Shown: positions 15,380-23,636, counted from the stretch's first letter. The stretch is 49,349 bases of DNA from Treponema sp. UBA3813 (GCA_002368605.1 DFEB01000008.1:1-49349); one strand, 5' to 3'. The notes: generated by a model from the letters alone, not told the origin. Numbers and translations: made by a program.

Positions 15380-16783
15380 TTATTTTTTACCAAGATTGAT
15401 TGTTCGTGAAAGCCCTTCGAGATTTCGTCTCCAAACGGCAGGTTGCTCCACATCGCCCAGACCAGAGAATCCTGCTGGAGGAGTAAGAGGGCTTGAACCT
15501 TGCTGAGAGTGGCCCTGTGCCTGTGAAGCTCTTGAAAAATCAGAAATGAAATCTTTCTTTTCGGCAGACTTTTCCTCACGGATAAGAGATACGCTCTGGG
15601 CGGCAGTTTTGTCGTCCTCGTAAATCTTTTCGTTTCCGAAGATTCCTGACATAAAATCGTTCTTTTTTGGCTCAGCTGTTTCAATAGCAGGCTTGCGGCT
15701 TCCGATTTTTACGAAATTATCGATTGACATGGTATCAGAATTAATCTGCTCCTCAACCTTTTGAATTTCAGGAGATTTTTCAGTGACACTTGCTTTATTA
15801 AAGCCTGTCGCAATAACAGTGACGCTTATTTTGTCTTCCATCGTGTTGTCTGAAACTTGCCCCCAAAGGACCGTTGCATCTGGATTTGCGCGTTCCGTAA
15901 TAATCTGGGCAATTTCATCACATTCTGACATTGCAACATCATCATTTCCACAAATATTGATAAGGACATTTTTTGCACCGTCAATATTTGTATCGACCAA
16001 AAGACGATTATTTATTGCGTTGTGAGCAGCGTCTACGGCGCGGTTTTCACCTTCACCCACACCGATTCCAAGGATTGCGTCCCCCTGCCCCTTCATTACT
16101 GACTCAACATCACGGAAGTCACGGTTTACCAAGCCAGGTTTTGTAATGATGTCAGAAATGCCCTGAACACCCTGACGGAGAATATCATTGATAATAATGA
16201 AAGCATTTTTTACAGAAAGGCGTTTTTCTGCATCTTTAAGGATAAGCTCATTAGGGATTGCGATAAGGGAATCAACTTCATCACGAAGTTTTTTCACGCC
16301 CTCTTCGGCATGGGCCATTCGCACCTTTCCCTCAAACTTGAAAGGAGTTGTGACTACGGCAACTGTAAGGGCTCCAAGCTCACGAGCGATTTTTGCCACG
16401 ACAGGAGCAGAACCAGTTCCAGTTCCGCCACCCATACCAGCCGTAATAAAGACCATATCCGAATCTTTAAGGATTTCCTTTATTTGTTCCTGCTGTTCTT
16501 TTGCCGACTCTTCACCGACTTCAGGCTTTCCGCCAGCACCAAGACCGCCGGCAAGTTTCTGACCAATCTGGATTTTATACTGAGCTTTATTCTGGCTTAG
16601 AGCCTGCAAGTCAGTATTCATGGCGATAAATTCAACGCCAGCAACGCCACTTTCAATCATGGTATTGACGGCATTTCCGCCACATCCGCCACAACCAACT
16701 ACTTTGATTTTGGTTGGGCTTGCCGTGTTTAAAGCCGGGCTATCACTGCCCGCAGCCTTCACTACTTCGTATTCAAAACTCAT
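15380..16783 (-). CDS. ftsZ: Cell-division tubulin FtsZ
   Basis: GTPase that forms the division ring. Visible: GCGGCGGNAVN (30-40), the tubulin signature GGGTGTG (118-124), and the synergy-loop region. At 467 residues it is longer than a typical 380-400 residue FtsZ. The extra is a Ser/Gln-rich linker (about 330-440) and a tail with EQPAVWRRN, followed by about 13 more residues, a diverged version of the conserved FtsZ tail that binds FtsA. The start ATG has GGGAGG upstream. A 65-bp gap to ftsA contains TATAAT-like bases, so a minor internal promoter is possible. Confidence 0.97.
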   Translation of the reverse strand: MSFEYEVVKAAGSDSPALNTASPTKIKVVGCGGCGGNAVNTMIESGVAGVEFIAMNTDLQALSQNKAQYKIQIGQKLAGGLGAGGKPEVGEESAKEQQEQIKEILKDSDMVFITAGMGGGTGTGSAPVVAKIARELGALTVAVVTTPFKFEGKVRMAHAEEGVKKLRDEVDSLIAIPNELILKDAEKRLSVKNAFIIINDILRQGVQGISDIITKPGLVNRDFRDVESVMKGQGDAILGIGVGEGENRAVDAAHNAINNRLLVDTNIDGAKNVLINICGNDDVAMSECDEIAQIITERANPDATVLWGQVSDNTMEDKISVTVIATGFNKASVTEKSPEIQKVEEQINSDTMSIDNFVKIGSRKPAIETAEPKKNDFMSGIFGNEKIYEDDKTAAQSVSLIREEKSAEKKDFISDFSRASQAQGHSQQGSSPLTPPAGFSGLGDVEQPAVWRRNLEGLSRTINLGKK

Positions 16784-16848
16784 GTTGTCCTCCCACCTAC
16801 AACTGATTTTGTATTATATATTTTTTACTTTTAGAAAAAGCCTTATCC

Positions 16849-18102
16849 TTAGAAGAACTTTTTCAAAAACTTCTGGAATCCGCTTTCCCCTTCACGCTTA
16901 ACGTTAGCTACCTCACGCTTTTTGGAATGCTTTTTTTCCTGCTGGGCATGCTCCTTATGAGCAAGAATCAAGCCGACCGCTGTAGCATATTCCGGCACCC
17001 GATATTTGTCTTCCATGCCACCCATAGACTGAGGATAGCCAAGACGCACAGAAGAAGTGCCGAATACGCTCTGTGCCATTTCCACAGCACCGTTAATCTG
17101 CGCACCGCCGCCAGTAAGGATAATGCTTCCCGAAAGCTGCATTGAAGAAAGCCTGCGGGCGATTTCATCCCTTACCATTGTAAAGATTTCTTCCATTCTT
17201 GGGTAGATAATCTGACATAATTCTACTTTAGTGGTGAGTTCCGTACTTCGGCTTCCAAAGCCTGGAATCAAGACTTCCTCGTTTTCATTCTCGACCAATG
17301 GGAGCCAGCAGCAGCCACTTTCCACCTTGATTTTTTCAGCCGTGGCGTTGGGAATTCCCTTTACTATTGCAATATCGTTGGTAACAAGGTTTCCGCCGAT
17401 TGGAATTGAGCAAGTACAAATAGGAGCGTCATTCAGGACTACGATTACATCAGTTGTGCCGCCACCGATATCAATTAAGATTGAACCGAGTTTCTTTTCG
17501 TCCTCAATCATGACAGCTTCGGTACAGGCCAGTGTTTTGAGCATGACTTCATCAAGCTGATAATTTGCCTGATCCACGCAGGTGGTTATGTTCTGAACCG
17601 CCGTTCTGCTCGCCGTGATAATATGAACATCAGCTTCAAGACGGATTGCAATGTTATTCACCGGATTTTTGAATCCGTCCGTTCCATCGATTATATACTG
17701 CTGGGGAATTACATGGAGCAATTTGCGGTCAAGAGGAACTTTAATTGAATTCGCGCAATCGATTACCCGCTTCACATCGTCTTCGGTGATGGCCCGCTCG
17801 CTCTTTCCGTAAGAAGAAATGGCAACGGCTCCCTTTGAGTTAATGCTCTCAATCTGAACGCCGCCGATTCCAGTGACACAAGACTGTACTTCAAGGCCTG
17901 TATTCTGCTCAACTTCGTCAATTACCTCATGAATGCATTTTTTTGTCGCCTCAATATTGACAATCGTGCCGTTACGGAGACAACCCGCCGAAGGCTTTTT
18001 TGCCACATCAACGATTTCGACCGTTTTGTCTTCATTTACGACGCCGATTACTGCACGAACGAAACAAGTTCCAATGTCAAGACCAACAACTATATTACTC
18101 AC
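16849..18102 (-). CDS. ftsA: Cell-division protein FtsA
   Basis: Actin-like ATPase that anchors FtsZ to the membrane. VVGLDIGTCFVRAVIG opens the ATPase fold, IDIGGGTTDVIV gives the second phosphate loop, and SIILTGGGAQINGA the adenosine motif. The C-terminus ends GFQKFLKKFF, the amphipathic membrane-targeting helix of the family. The GTG at 18102 (417 residues), preceded by AGGAGA, is chosen over an upstream ATG inside ftsQ. The GTG overlaps the ftsQ stop by 8 bases. Confidence 0.96.
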   Translation of the reverse strand: MSNIVVGLDIGTCFVRAVIGVVNEDKTVEIVDVAKKPSAGCLRNGTIVNIEATKKCIHEVIDEVEQNTGLEVQSCVTGIGGVQIESINSKGAVAISSYGKSERAITEDDVKRVIDCANSIKVPLDRKLLHVIPQQYIIDGTDGFKNPVNNIAIRLEADVHIITASRTAVQNITTCVDQANYQLDEVMLKTLACTEAVMIEDEKKLGSILIDIGGGTTDVIVVLNDAPICTCSIPIGGNLVTNDIAIVKGIPNATAEKIKVESGCCWLPLVENENEEVLIPGFGSRSTELTTKVELCQIIYPRMEEIFTMVRDEIARRLSSMQLSGSIILTGGGAQINGAVEMAQSVFGTSSVRLGYPQSMGGMEDKYRVPEYATAVGLILAHKEHAQQEKKHSKKREVANVKREGESGFQKFLKKFF

Positions 18103-18955
18103 CGAATTCTCCTGTTTGCCCGCGTGAAGCCGATTTTGTGCGATAGGTGACAGAACCATAACGCAAGTCGATTTCCTCGACATCTGGCTCAAGAGCGTTC
18201 ACTACATCAAGTGCGACCATCATATACTGCAAGTCTTCTTCTTTTAATTGCCGTCCCGTCAAGATTCTGGTTTTCGAATGAATCGGATACAAGACCAACT
18301 CATAGTTTCCGTATTCTTTTGGAATGACATGAATTTCAGAAACAGCCGCAAAGTAATTTTGCGAAAGTGAACGGATTGTGTCAATCTGCTCCATCAAGGC
18401 ACGATACTTTTGTGGAATTCTCATCCCCTCTGGTATATTTTCGACAGGAATTCCAGAAATTAAAGGAAGAGATGTATCAGAATTGGCAGAATTTGTCGTT
18501 CCGTAGAAAAGAACTCCGTTTTTATCGATTTCAACTGGAATAGTGCGGCCGCCGTTTGATACAAAAGTCATTGCCACAGGTTTTCGCTCGCTGACATGAA
18601 TGTAAACCTTGTTGGGAAAGCGTTTTGAAATCTGGACGCTCTCAACACCGGGAACTGACATAACGAGTGATTTTGCCTCATTCGTGCTGAAATTCATAAA
18701 TTTCTTGCCCATGCAAGAAGAAATCACGCCGTTCATGCTTTCTTTTGAATATGAAGAAAGTCCGCTCCAGGAAATTTCCACGGTATCAAGGCAGGGAACG
18801 ACAAAAAAGTAAACGCAAAGCTCGCAGATAAGCAAAATTCCAAAAATCGCGGCAAAAATCTTCACCGCGTTCATCTTCGAACTTGAAACAGTTTTTCTTT
18901 TTCGGCTCCCATGAACTTCAAAATTCTCAAAGCCCTGAATCACAAAATCACTCAT
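18095..18955 (-). CDS. ftsQ: Cell-division protein FtsQ/DivIB
   Basis: Bitopic septal protein of 286 residues. A basic cytoplasmic N-terminus (GSRKRKT) precedes one membrane helix (about 30-53). A POTRA domain follows (VEISWSGLSSYSKE onward, with FPNKVYIHVSERKP), then a beta domain. Start: ATG at 18955, with GAGGAAG upstream, overlapping the ftsW stop by 8 bases (ATGAGTGA). Identity rests on architecture and on position between ftsW and ftsA, since FtsQ is weakly conserved. Confidence 0.92.
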   Translation of the reverse strand: MSDFVIQGFENFEVHGSRKRKTVSSSKMNAVKIFAAIFGILLICELCVYFFVVPCLDTVEISWSGLSSYSKESMNGVISSCMGKKFMNFSTNEAKSLVMSVPGVESVQISKRFPNKVYIHVSERKPVAMTFVSNGGRTIPVEIDKNGVLFYGTTNSANSDTSLPLISGIPVENIPEGMRIPQKYRALMEQIDTIRSLSQNYFAAVSEIHVIPKEYGNYELVLYPIHSKTRILTGRQLKEEDLQYMMVALDVVNALEPDVEEIDLRYGSVTYRTKSASRGQTGEFGE

Positions 18956-20114
18956 ACAAAACTTCCTCCATTTCAATATCGTCATTCGGCCCGATTTCAT
19001 TACGGGATGCATTCACCAAAAATCCGCAAGTCGCTAATGTGAATAAAATGGATGAGCCACCCGAAGAGAAAAAGGGAAGCGGAATTCCCGTCGTAGGAAT
19101 CACGCCGCCGACAACTGCAATGTTCATAACCGATTGAGCCACAAGGGAAACAGTAAATCCGAAGGCAGCAATCGAAGCGAAGCGGCTCTTTGTGGTAAGA
19201 GAACAATGAAGGCCTCGCCATGCAAGCAAAACAAGAAGTGCGAAATAAATAAGCACACCAAAATAACCCATGGACTCAGCCCAGCCTGCAAATATGTAAT
19301 CCGACTGGATTTCCGGGATTGAGTTGATTCGGGAAAGATTTGAGCCAAGTCCCTGCCCCCAGAATCCGCCGGCAGAAATCGCACGCCGAGCCGCATAAGT
19401 CTGATAATTCAGAGTCTGCAAGTAACTGTCCTGATCCAAAAAGCCGATGATTCGGTTCAAACGGTAAGGCTCCAAAAAAACGAAAAGAGCCGAAAGTGGA
19501 ACGACAATCGACATGACAGGCACGAGCCAAAAAATCTTGGAACCTGACGCAATAAAAAGAAGGATTGCAAGGGCAGCTACAAAAACCGATGTGGAAAGAT
19601 CAGACTGCATTGCAATCGAGCCGATTAAAACAAAGCTCACCAGAACAGCAGGAAAAACCGTTTTATCGAAGGAATCAACGATTTTGGACTGTTTCTCAAA
19701 ATAATTGGCAAGGTAAAGGACGATGACAAATTTTACCATTTCAGAAGGCTGGAAAGTCGTAAAGCCAAGGCGAATCCACCTTCGCGCACCGTTTCGCTCA
19801 ATTCCGATTCCGGGAACAAAGGTTAAAATAGAAAGAACAAGGGTTATCACTACCATAAGTGGAAGGAAGCGCTTTATCGTATCCATGTTAAATGTGGCAA
19901 AAATGATGAAAAGCATGAATCCCAAGAAGGAACTAATCATCTGTCTTTTTACGAAATAAAGAGAGTCGTTAAAGGCTCTCATTCCATAGTTTCCAGAGCA
20001 GACATAAAGGGTAAACATACCGATTCCCCAGAGAAGAATCGTAAGGAGAATCAAGGAAATGTCACACTTTTTGTATTTTTCCAAAGGACGGTCGGCAACG
20101 ATACTGAAATTCAC
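18948..20114 (-). CDS. ftsW: Septal peptidoglycan polymerase FtsW
   Basis: SEDS-family glycosyltransferase with about ten membrane helices that polymerises lipid II at the septum. The signature FFSSGGSSILFTLATCGFL near the C-terminus and RRWIRLGFTTFQPSEMVKF in the middle are diagnostic. At 388 residues it is normal. The start is GTG (20114), overlapping the murF stop as GTGA. RodA is the alternative, but the division-gene context favours FtsW. Its usual partner FtsI is not in this cluster. Confidence 0.94.
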   Translation of the reverse strand: MNFSIVADRPLEKYKKCDISLILLTILLWGIGMFTLYVCSGNYGMRAFNDSLYFVKRQMISSFLGFMLFIIFATFNMDTIKRFLPLMVVITLVLSILTFVPGIGIERNGARRWIRLGFTTFQPSEMVKFVIVLYLANYFEKQSKIVDSFDKTVFPAVLVSFVLIGSIAMQSDLSTSVFVAALAILLFIASGSKIFWLVPVMSIVVPLSALFVFLEPYRLNRIIGFLDQDSYLQTLNYQTYAARRAISAGGFWGQGLGSNLSRINSIPEIQSDYIFAGWAESMGYFGVLIYFALLVLLAWRGLHCSLTTKSRFASIAAFGFTVSLVAQSVMNIAVVGGVIPTTGIPLPFFSSGGSSILFTLATCGFLVNASRNEIGPNDDIEMEEVLYE

Positions 20115-21604
20115 GATTGAACTCCTTCAGCCATGCCGATTTTTGGCAGGATTCTCTCCAAGCCCATGCCACGGGAGCCTTTCAAAAGGATAAGGTCTCC
20201 GCTTTCAGCAAAGTCAAGGATTTCTTTTGACGCGTCTTCTATCGCTGACTCGTCTTTGTTTCCAATGTAAATGAGGCGCACAGAGGAGATTTTTTCGTCC
20301 GCAAGAGAAGATTTTTTCTGGGCAATTTCAATTGCCTTTTCAAAAGCGTAGTTCATCTCAAATCCGAAGAAAATAATCATATCTGCGTCAGAGAAAAGGG
20401 CTTTTTCGCCGATTTTTGAATGCGCCGCTTCTGACTCTTCTCCAAGCTCCAGCATATCGCCGAGAACATAAATCTTTTTGCCTTCGATTTTGGTGTCAGC
20501 GCAAAGGTCGAGGGCTTTTTCCATTGAGTCAGGGTTTGCGTTGTAGCAGTCTTCAAGGACTGTGTATTTTCCCTTTTTAAGGGTTGAGCGGCCACCAAGA
20601 GGCTTGAGGCTTTCGATTCCAGCCTTGATTTGCTCAGCCGTGCAGCCCAGTTCTTTTGCAAGGGCGATTGCCCCCAAAGCGTTGAGGAAATTGTATTTTC
20701 CGGGCAAAGAAAGACGCATGAGAAGACCGTCCACGGTGAAGACTGTTCCTGCCAAGCCCTCGTCCACCACGACTTTTACGCCTGGGTCTGCATCAAGGCC
20801 GTATTTTACGACTTTCCCTTTAACGCCTTTTTCGAGGAAGGAAGCGAAGTCATCTTCTTTGGGGATAAAAGCCGCCCCGAATGAATCTATGTAATTGAAA
20901 ATCTTTTTCTTTTCGCTGGCAATGTTCTGACGGCTTCCCAAAATGCCGATGTGGGCAGTGCCGATGTTGGTGATAATGGCATAGTTAGGCTTGAAAACCT
21001 CAGCGATTTCACCGATTTCATTCACACGATTCATCCCCATCTCAAAGAGGCCCAGTTCATGCTCAGGCCGGATATTGAAAACCGAGAGGGGAAGTCCTGT
21101 CTCAGAATTGAAATTTCCTTTTGTAGCGATTACAGAAAATTTCTGGCGGAGAATTGAGGCCGTAATCTCTTTCGTCGTGGTTTTGCCGCTTGAACCAGTC
21201 ACAGCGCAGCGAATCAGACGGGGAAACTTACGGACATAGGCGGCCGCCGCCATCTGCAGGGCGCGCATCGTGTTCTCCACCAGAATAAAGGCTACTTTTT
21301 TGTTATGGGCGGCCTCGTTTTTGAAGCCGTCAAGGAGATTTTTAGATGTTTTTTTAGAAATAAAAACGACAGACGCGCCATTTTCAAGCGCCTTGGGAAC
21401 ATAGGAATGACCATCCTGAAATTCACCGATAAGGGGGACAAAGAGAGAATTTTCCCGCACCAATCGGCTGTCGGTTACAACGCTCGTGAAGCAAAAGTCC
21501 TCAGAATCAAAATCCTGATTCAAAAGAACTCCTCCCACTGCTTCAAGAGTTTCCGACAATTTCAAGAGACTTTCTATATTTTCAGCACTTACAGCGTCTG
21601 CCAT
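20111..21604 (-). CDS. murF: UDP-MurNAc-tripeptide-D-Ala-D-Ala ligase MurF
   Basis: Adds D-Ala-D-Ala to the UDP-MurNAc tripeptide, completing the cytoplasmic precursor. Visible: an N-terminal Mur domain, ATP loop GSSGKTT (137-143), FEMGMNRVNEIG and EDCYNANPDSM, typical of MurF, then a C-terminal ligase domain. At 497 residues it is slightly above average. AGGTGA precedes the ATG. It is separated from ftsL by 194 bases of duplicated and repeated sequence, and is the only Mur ligase in this cluster. Confidence 0.95.
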   Translation of the reverse strand: MADAVSAENIESLLKLSETLEAVGGVLLNQDFDSEDFCFTSVVTDSRLVRENSLFVPLIGEFQDGHSYVPKALENGASVVFISKKTSKNLLDGFKNEAAHNKKVAFILVENTMRALQMAAAAYVRKFPRLIRCAVTGSSGKTTTKEITASILRQKFSVIATKGNFNSETGLPLSVFNIRPEHELGLFEMGMNRVNEIGEIAEVFKPNYAIITNIGTAHIGILGSRQNIASEKKKIFNYIDSFGAAFIPKEDDFASFLEKGVKGKVVKYGLDADPGVKVVVDEGLAGTVFTVDGLLMRLSLPGKYNFLNALGAIALAKELGCTAEQIKAGIESLKPLGGRSTLKKGKYTVLEDCYNANPDSMEKALDLCADTKIEGKKIYVLGDMLELGEESEAAHSKIGEKALFSDADMIIFFGFEMNYAFEKAIEIAQKKSSLADEKISSVRLIYIGNKDESAIEDASKEILDFAESGDLILLKGSRGMGLERILPKIGMAEGVQS

Positions 21605-21620
21605 TTTCGTTCACCTTTTT

Positions 21621-21694
21621 TTTATCCACAGATTCTCACAGATTTACACAGATTCATATATTTATAATCTGCGTCTATCAGCGTGCATCCGCGT
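21621..21694. repeat. Helically phased repeat, CACAGATT x3 and GCGT x3
   Basis: CACAGATT recurs at 21627, 21637 and 21647, and GCGT at 21671, 21681 and 21691, each at exactly 10-bp spacing, with an AT-rich centre (21654-21668). The motif resembles a CACAGATT-type intergenic repeat that, from memory, occurs in many unrelated bacteria. It lies between the duplicated ftsL tail and murF. Confidence 0.75.
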
Positions 21695-21700
21695 CAAATT

Positions 21701-21748
21701 TTACTTAATCTCTACCCGCACAATATCTTCCGACTTGGCTTTGTGCAT
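21701..21748 (-). pseudogene. Duplicated 3' end of ftsL, 15 codons
   Basis: Encodes MHKAKSEDIVRVEIK and a stop, the same 15 residues that end FtsL at 21846-21799. The two DNA copies differ at 11 positions: ten are synonymous third-base changes, and the eleventh is in the stop codon (TAA versus TGA). There is no amino-acid difference. Homology stops abruptly at the ATG. No ribosome site is evident, so it is probably untranslated. Confidence 0.85.
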
Positions 21749-21752
21749 TCAT

Positions 21753-21793
21753 GGAACGCTTCGCGTTCCTAACGAGTTTTGTTCCAAAACTCG
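21753..21793. repeat. Two back-to-back perfect hairpins with TTC loops
   Basis: Stem 21753-21759/21763-21769 (7 bp) and stem 21773-21781/21785-21793 (9 bp) both close on a TTC triloop. They separate the true ftsL stop from the duplicated ftsL tail. Confidence 0.85.
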
Positions 21794-21798
21794 CCGAA

Positions 21799-22086
21799 TC
21801 ACTTGATTTCCACTCGAACTATATCTTCCGATTTAGCCTTATGCATCCCAAGTTCTTCTTCAGCAATTTTTTCAATCCGGTCGGAGCTGGAAAGGAGGCT
21901 GATGTCTGAAATCAGCTTGCGATTCTGCTCCACGATTTCAACCTGCTTGGCCTCAAGTTTCGCCAGCTCATTTTTGAGCTTTGCGTAACGGTGAGCCTGA
22001 AAAGCGTCCAGAGCAAGCAAAAGGGGAATCAAAACCACCGAAGCATAAGCGACAAAGCGCAATTTCGTATCATGCCTGATTTTCAT
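21799..22086 (-). CDS. ftsL: FtsL-like septum protein
   Basis: A 95-residue bitopic protein: basic N-terminus (MKIRHDTKLR), one membrane helix (about 12-28), then a coiled coil (KLKNELAKLEAKQVEIVEQNRKL) and the short EELGM segment common in FtsL. FtsL joins FtsQ/DivIB and FtsB/DivIC in the periplasm to activate septal synthesis. Sequence conservation in the family is low, so the call rests on architecture and on position directly after rsmH. Its last 15 codons have a silent duplicate downstream. Confidence 0.85.
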   Translation of the reverse strand: MKIRHDTKLRFVAYASVVLIPLLLALDAFQAHRYAKLKNELAKLEAKQVEIVEQNRKLISDISLLSSSDRIEKIAEEELGMHKAKSEDIVRVEIK

Positions 22087-22089
22087 CGT

Positions 22090-23097
22090 TTACATTGCCT
22101 CCATTTCGATCGCAAGCCTGTGCTGTTCAGTAGCATCCCGCAATTTCCGCACCACTCGGAGCTTGGCGCTTCGGCTGGGGGAATTGAACTTCACCTCTTC
22201 CGCGCTTGGCTCCACTGGCTTACGGGTAAGAATCTGGGCGCAGGGAGAGCCGCCGCAAGTACACTGGGCCTGCTGCGGCGGGCAAATGCACTGCTTCCCA
22301 AGATTACGGAAGTAATTCTTTACGATCCGGTCTTCCAGGGAATGGAAAGTGATTACCCCCAGCTTTCCCCCGACTTCAAGCACATTGAATGCGTCATGAA
22401 GGGCCTGGGGAAGCCGCCTGAGTTCGGAATTCACCGCAATCCGAAGGGCCTGAAAAGTCCTCGTCGCCGGGTGAATGGCTCCGTGCTTATAGTTTGAAGG
22501 CACCGCATTAAAAATGATGTCCGCAAGCTGTTTTGACGATTCGATTCTGCCGCCTTGCCGCGCCTCGACTATTGCACGGGCGATTCTCCGGCTCATCTTC
22601 TCGTCACTGTATAGATATATCATGTTGGCGAGCTCTTCTTCCCGCCAGCTGTTTACGATGTCAGACGCACTCTCTCCCTCTTCAGAATTCAAGCGCATAT
22701 CCAGCGGCTCGTCATAACGGAATGAAAATCCCCGGCCGCTTTTTTCATAGTGATAGACACTGATTCCCAAATCAAAAAGGATGAGATTTGGCTTTTCTTT
22801 ATCTGCGGGATAATTCGCGTAAAAATCATTGAACCAGCCGTTGAAAAAATCCATGCGGTCGCCGAAAACAGAAAGCCGTTCCCGCGCGCGAGCCTGAATC
22901 GTTTTGTCACGGTCGAGTCCAAGAATGTGAAGGTTTGGAAATTTAGACAAAAATGCGTTTGAGTGGCCGCCCTCGCCGAGAGTTGAGTCAATCATAAAGG
23001 CATTTTTTTCGAAAGTTTCACCGACAGGGCTTAAATAAGACAAGCACTCTTCAAGCAAAACCGGAGTGTGAACGATTTCCACCTTTTTACATCCCAC
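22090..23097 (-). CDS. rsmH: 16S rRNA C1402 N4-methyltransferase RsmH (MraW)
   Basis: SAM-dependent methyltransferase for 16S rRNA C1402. HTPVLLEECL is the canonical N-terminus. The SAM loop GEGGHS (41-46), FDLGISVYHYEKSGRGFSF, and the tail with CICPP...CTCGG and ILTRKPV complete the family pattern. The annotated GTG (23097) gives 335 residues; a GTG five codons later (23082, just before EIVHTP) is equally possible, and neither has a strong ribosome site. It follows mraZ by 10 bases. Confidence 0.96.
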   Translation of the reverse strand: MGCKKVEIVHTPVLLEECLSYLSPVGETFEKNAFMIDSTLGEGGHSNAFLSKFPNLHILGLDRDKTIQARARERLSVFGDRMDFFNGWFNDFYANYPADKEKPNLILFDLGISVYHYEKSGRGFSFRYDEPLDMRLNSEEGESASDIVNSWREEELANMIYLYSDEKMSRRIARAIVEARQGGRIESSKQLADIIFNAVPSNYKHGAIHPATRTFQALRIAVNSELRRLPQALHDAFNVLEVGGKLGVITFHSLEDRIVKNYFRNLGKQCICPPQQAQCTCGGSPCAQILTRKPVEPSAEEVKFNSPSRSAKLRVVRKLRDATEQHRLAIEMEAM

Positions 23098-23107
23098 ATT
23101 TTTTTAT

Positions 23108-23563
23108 TTAGAAACTGATGTTGCTGAGGGCTTCGGCGGCTTCTTTTAGAGAATCCTCGTTCTCAGAAAGGTACTTGCCGTAGGCTTCAGCGTCCCACAG
23201 TTCCATATATTTGTTGATTCCAAGAATCACACAATCTTTTGAAAGATGAGCATACTCTCGTAAGCTCTGCGGGATAGAAAGGCGTCCGGCTTTATCAAGC
23301 TCAATTTCCTGAGCAGGAGCGATAAAGTGTCGGAGAACAAGAGAATTCCGTGCATTGAAGGGAGAAGCTGTCTCCATAATCTTTGACGAAATGTTTTTCC
23401 ATTCTTCGGGAGTATAAAGCCATAAACAGTGGTCGAAGGATTGTGTAACGATGAGGACGTTTTTGTCTGTATCTGCAAACAATTCGTTTCGCAATCTCGT
23501 CGGAAAAAGGATTCTGCCCTTTTCGTCCAGCGTGTTGCGGTACTCACCGGTTAACAACTCCAT
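23108..23563 (-). CDS. mraZ: Transcriptional regulator MraZ
   Basis: DNA-binding protein that, in other bacteria, represses its own division/cell-wall operon. Two SpoVT-AbrB-like halves are visible: TGEYRNTLDEKGRILFPTRLR near the N-terminus, and EIELDKAGRLSIPQSLREY after about residue 75. The ATG at 23563 (151 residues) is preferred over the in-frame TTG at 23590. It begins the canonical M-x-x-x-TGEY, and the TTG lies inside the array of four GTGG boxes directly upstream. Confidence 0.94.
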   Translation of the reverse strand: MELLTGEYRNTLDEKGRILFPTRLRNELFADTDKNVLIVTQSFDHCLWLYTPEEWKNISSKIMETASPFNARNSLVLRHFIAPAQEIELDKAGRLSIPQSLREYAHLSKDCVILGINKYMELWDAEAYGKYLSENEDSLKEAAEALSNISF

Positions 23564-23598
23564 ACCACTATTTACCACTTTACCCCACAATTTCCCAC
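23564..23598 (-). promoter_or_regulatory. Predicted MraZ operator, four phased GTGG boxes
   Basis: On the minus strand GTGGG, GTGGG, GTGGT and GTGGT start every 10 bases (23598, 23588, 23578, 23568), each followed by an A/T-rich spacer, and end one base before the mraZ ATG. Known MraZ sites are short GTGG/TGGG repeats separated by 5 bp. The array covers the predicted start of transcription and the ribosome-binding region. Confidence 0.85.
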
Positions 23599-23607
23599 TT
23601 GATTATC

Positions 23608-23636
23608 ATTTTATCCCTCAAATTTACTAAAGTCAA
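23608..23636 (-). promoter_or_regulatory. Promoter of the division/cell-wall operon
   Basis: On the minus strand TTGACT (23636-23631) and TAAAAT (23613-23608) are 17 bases apart. The predicted start, near 23601, is just before the first MraZ box. Confidence 0.85.
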
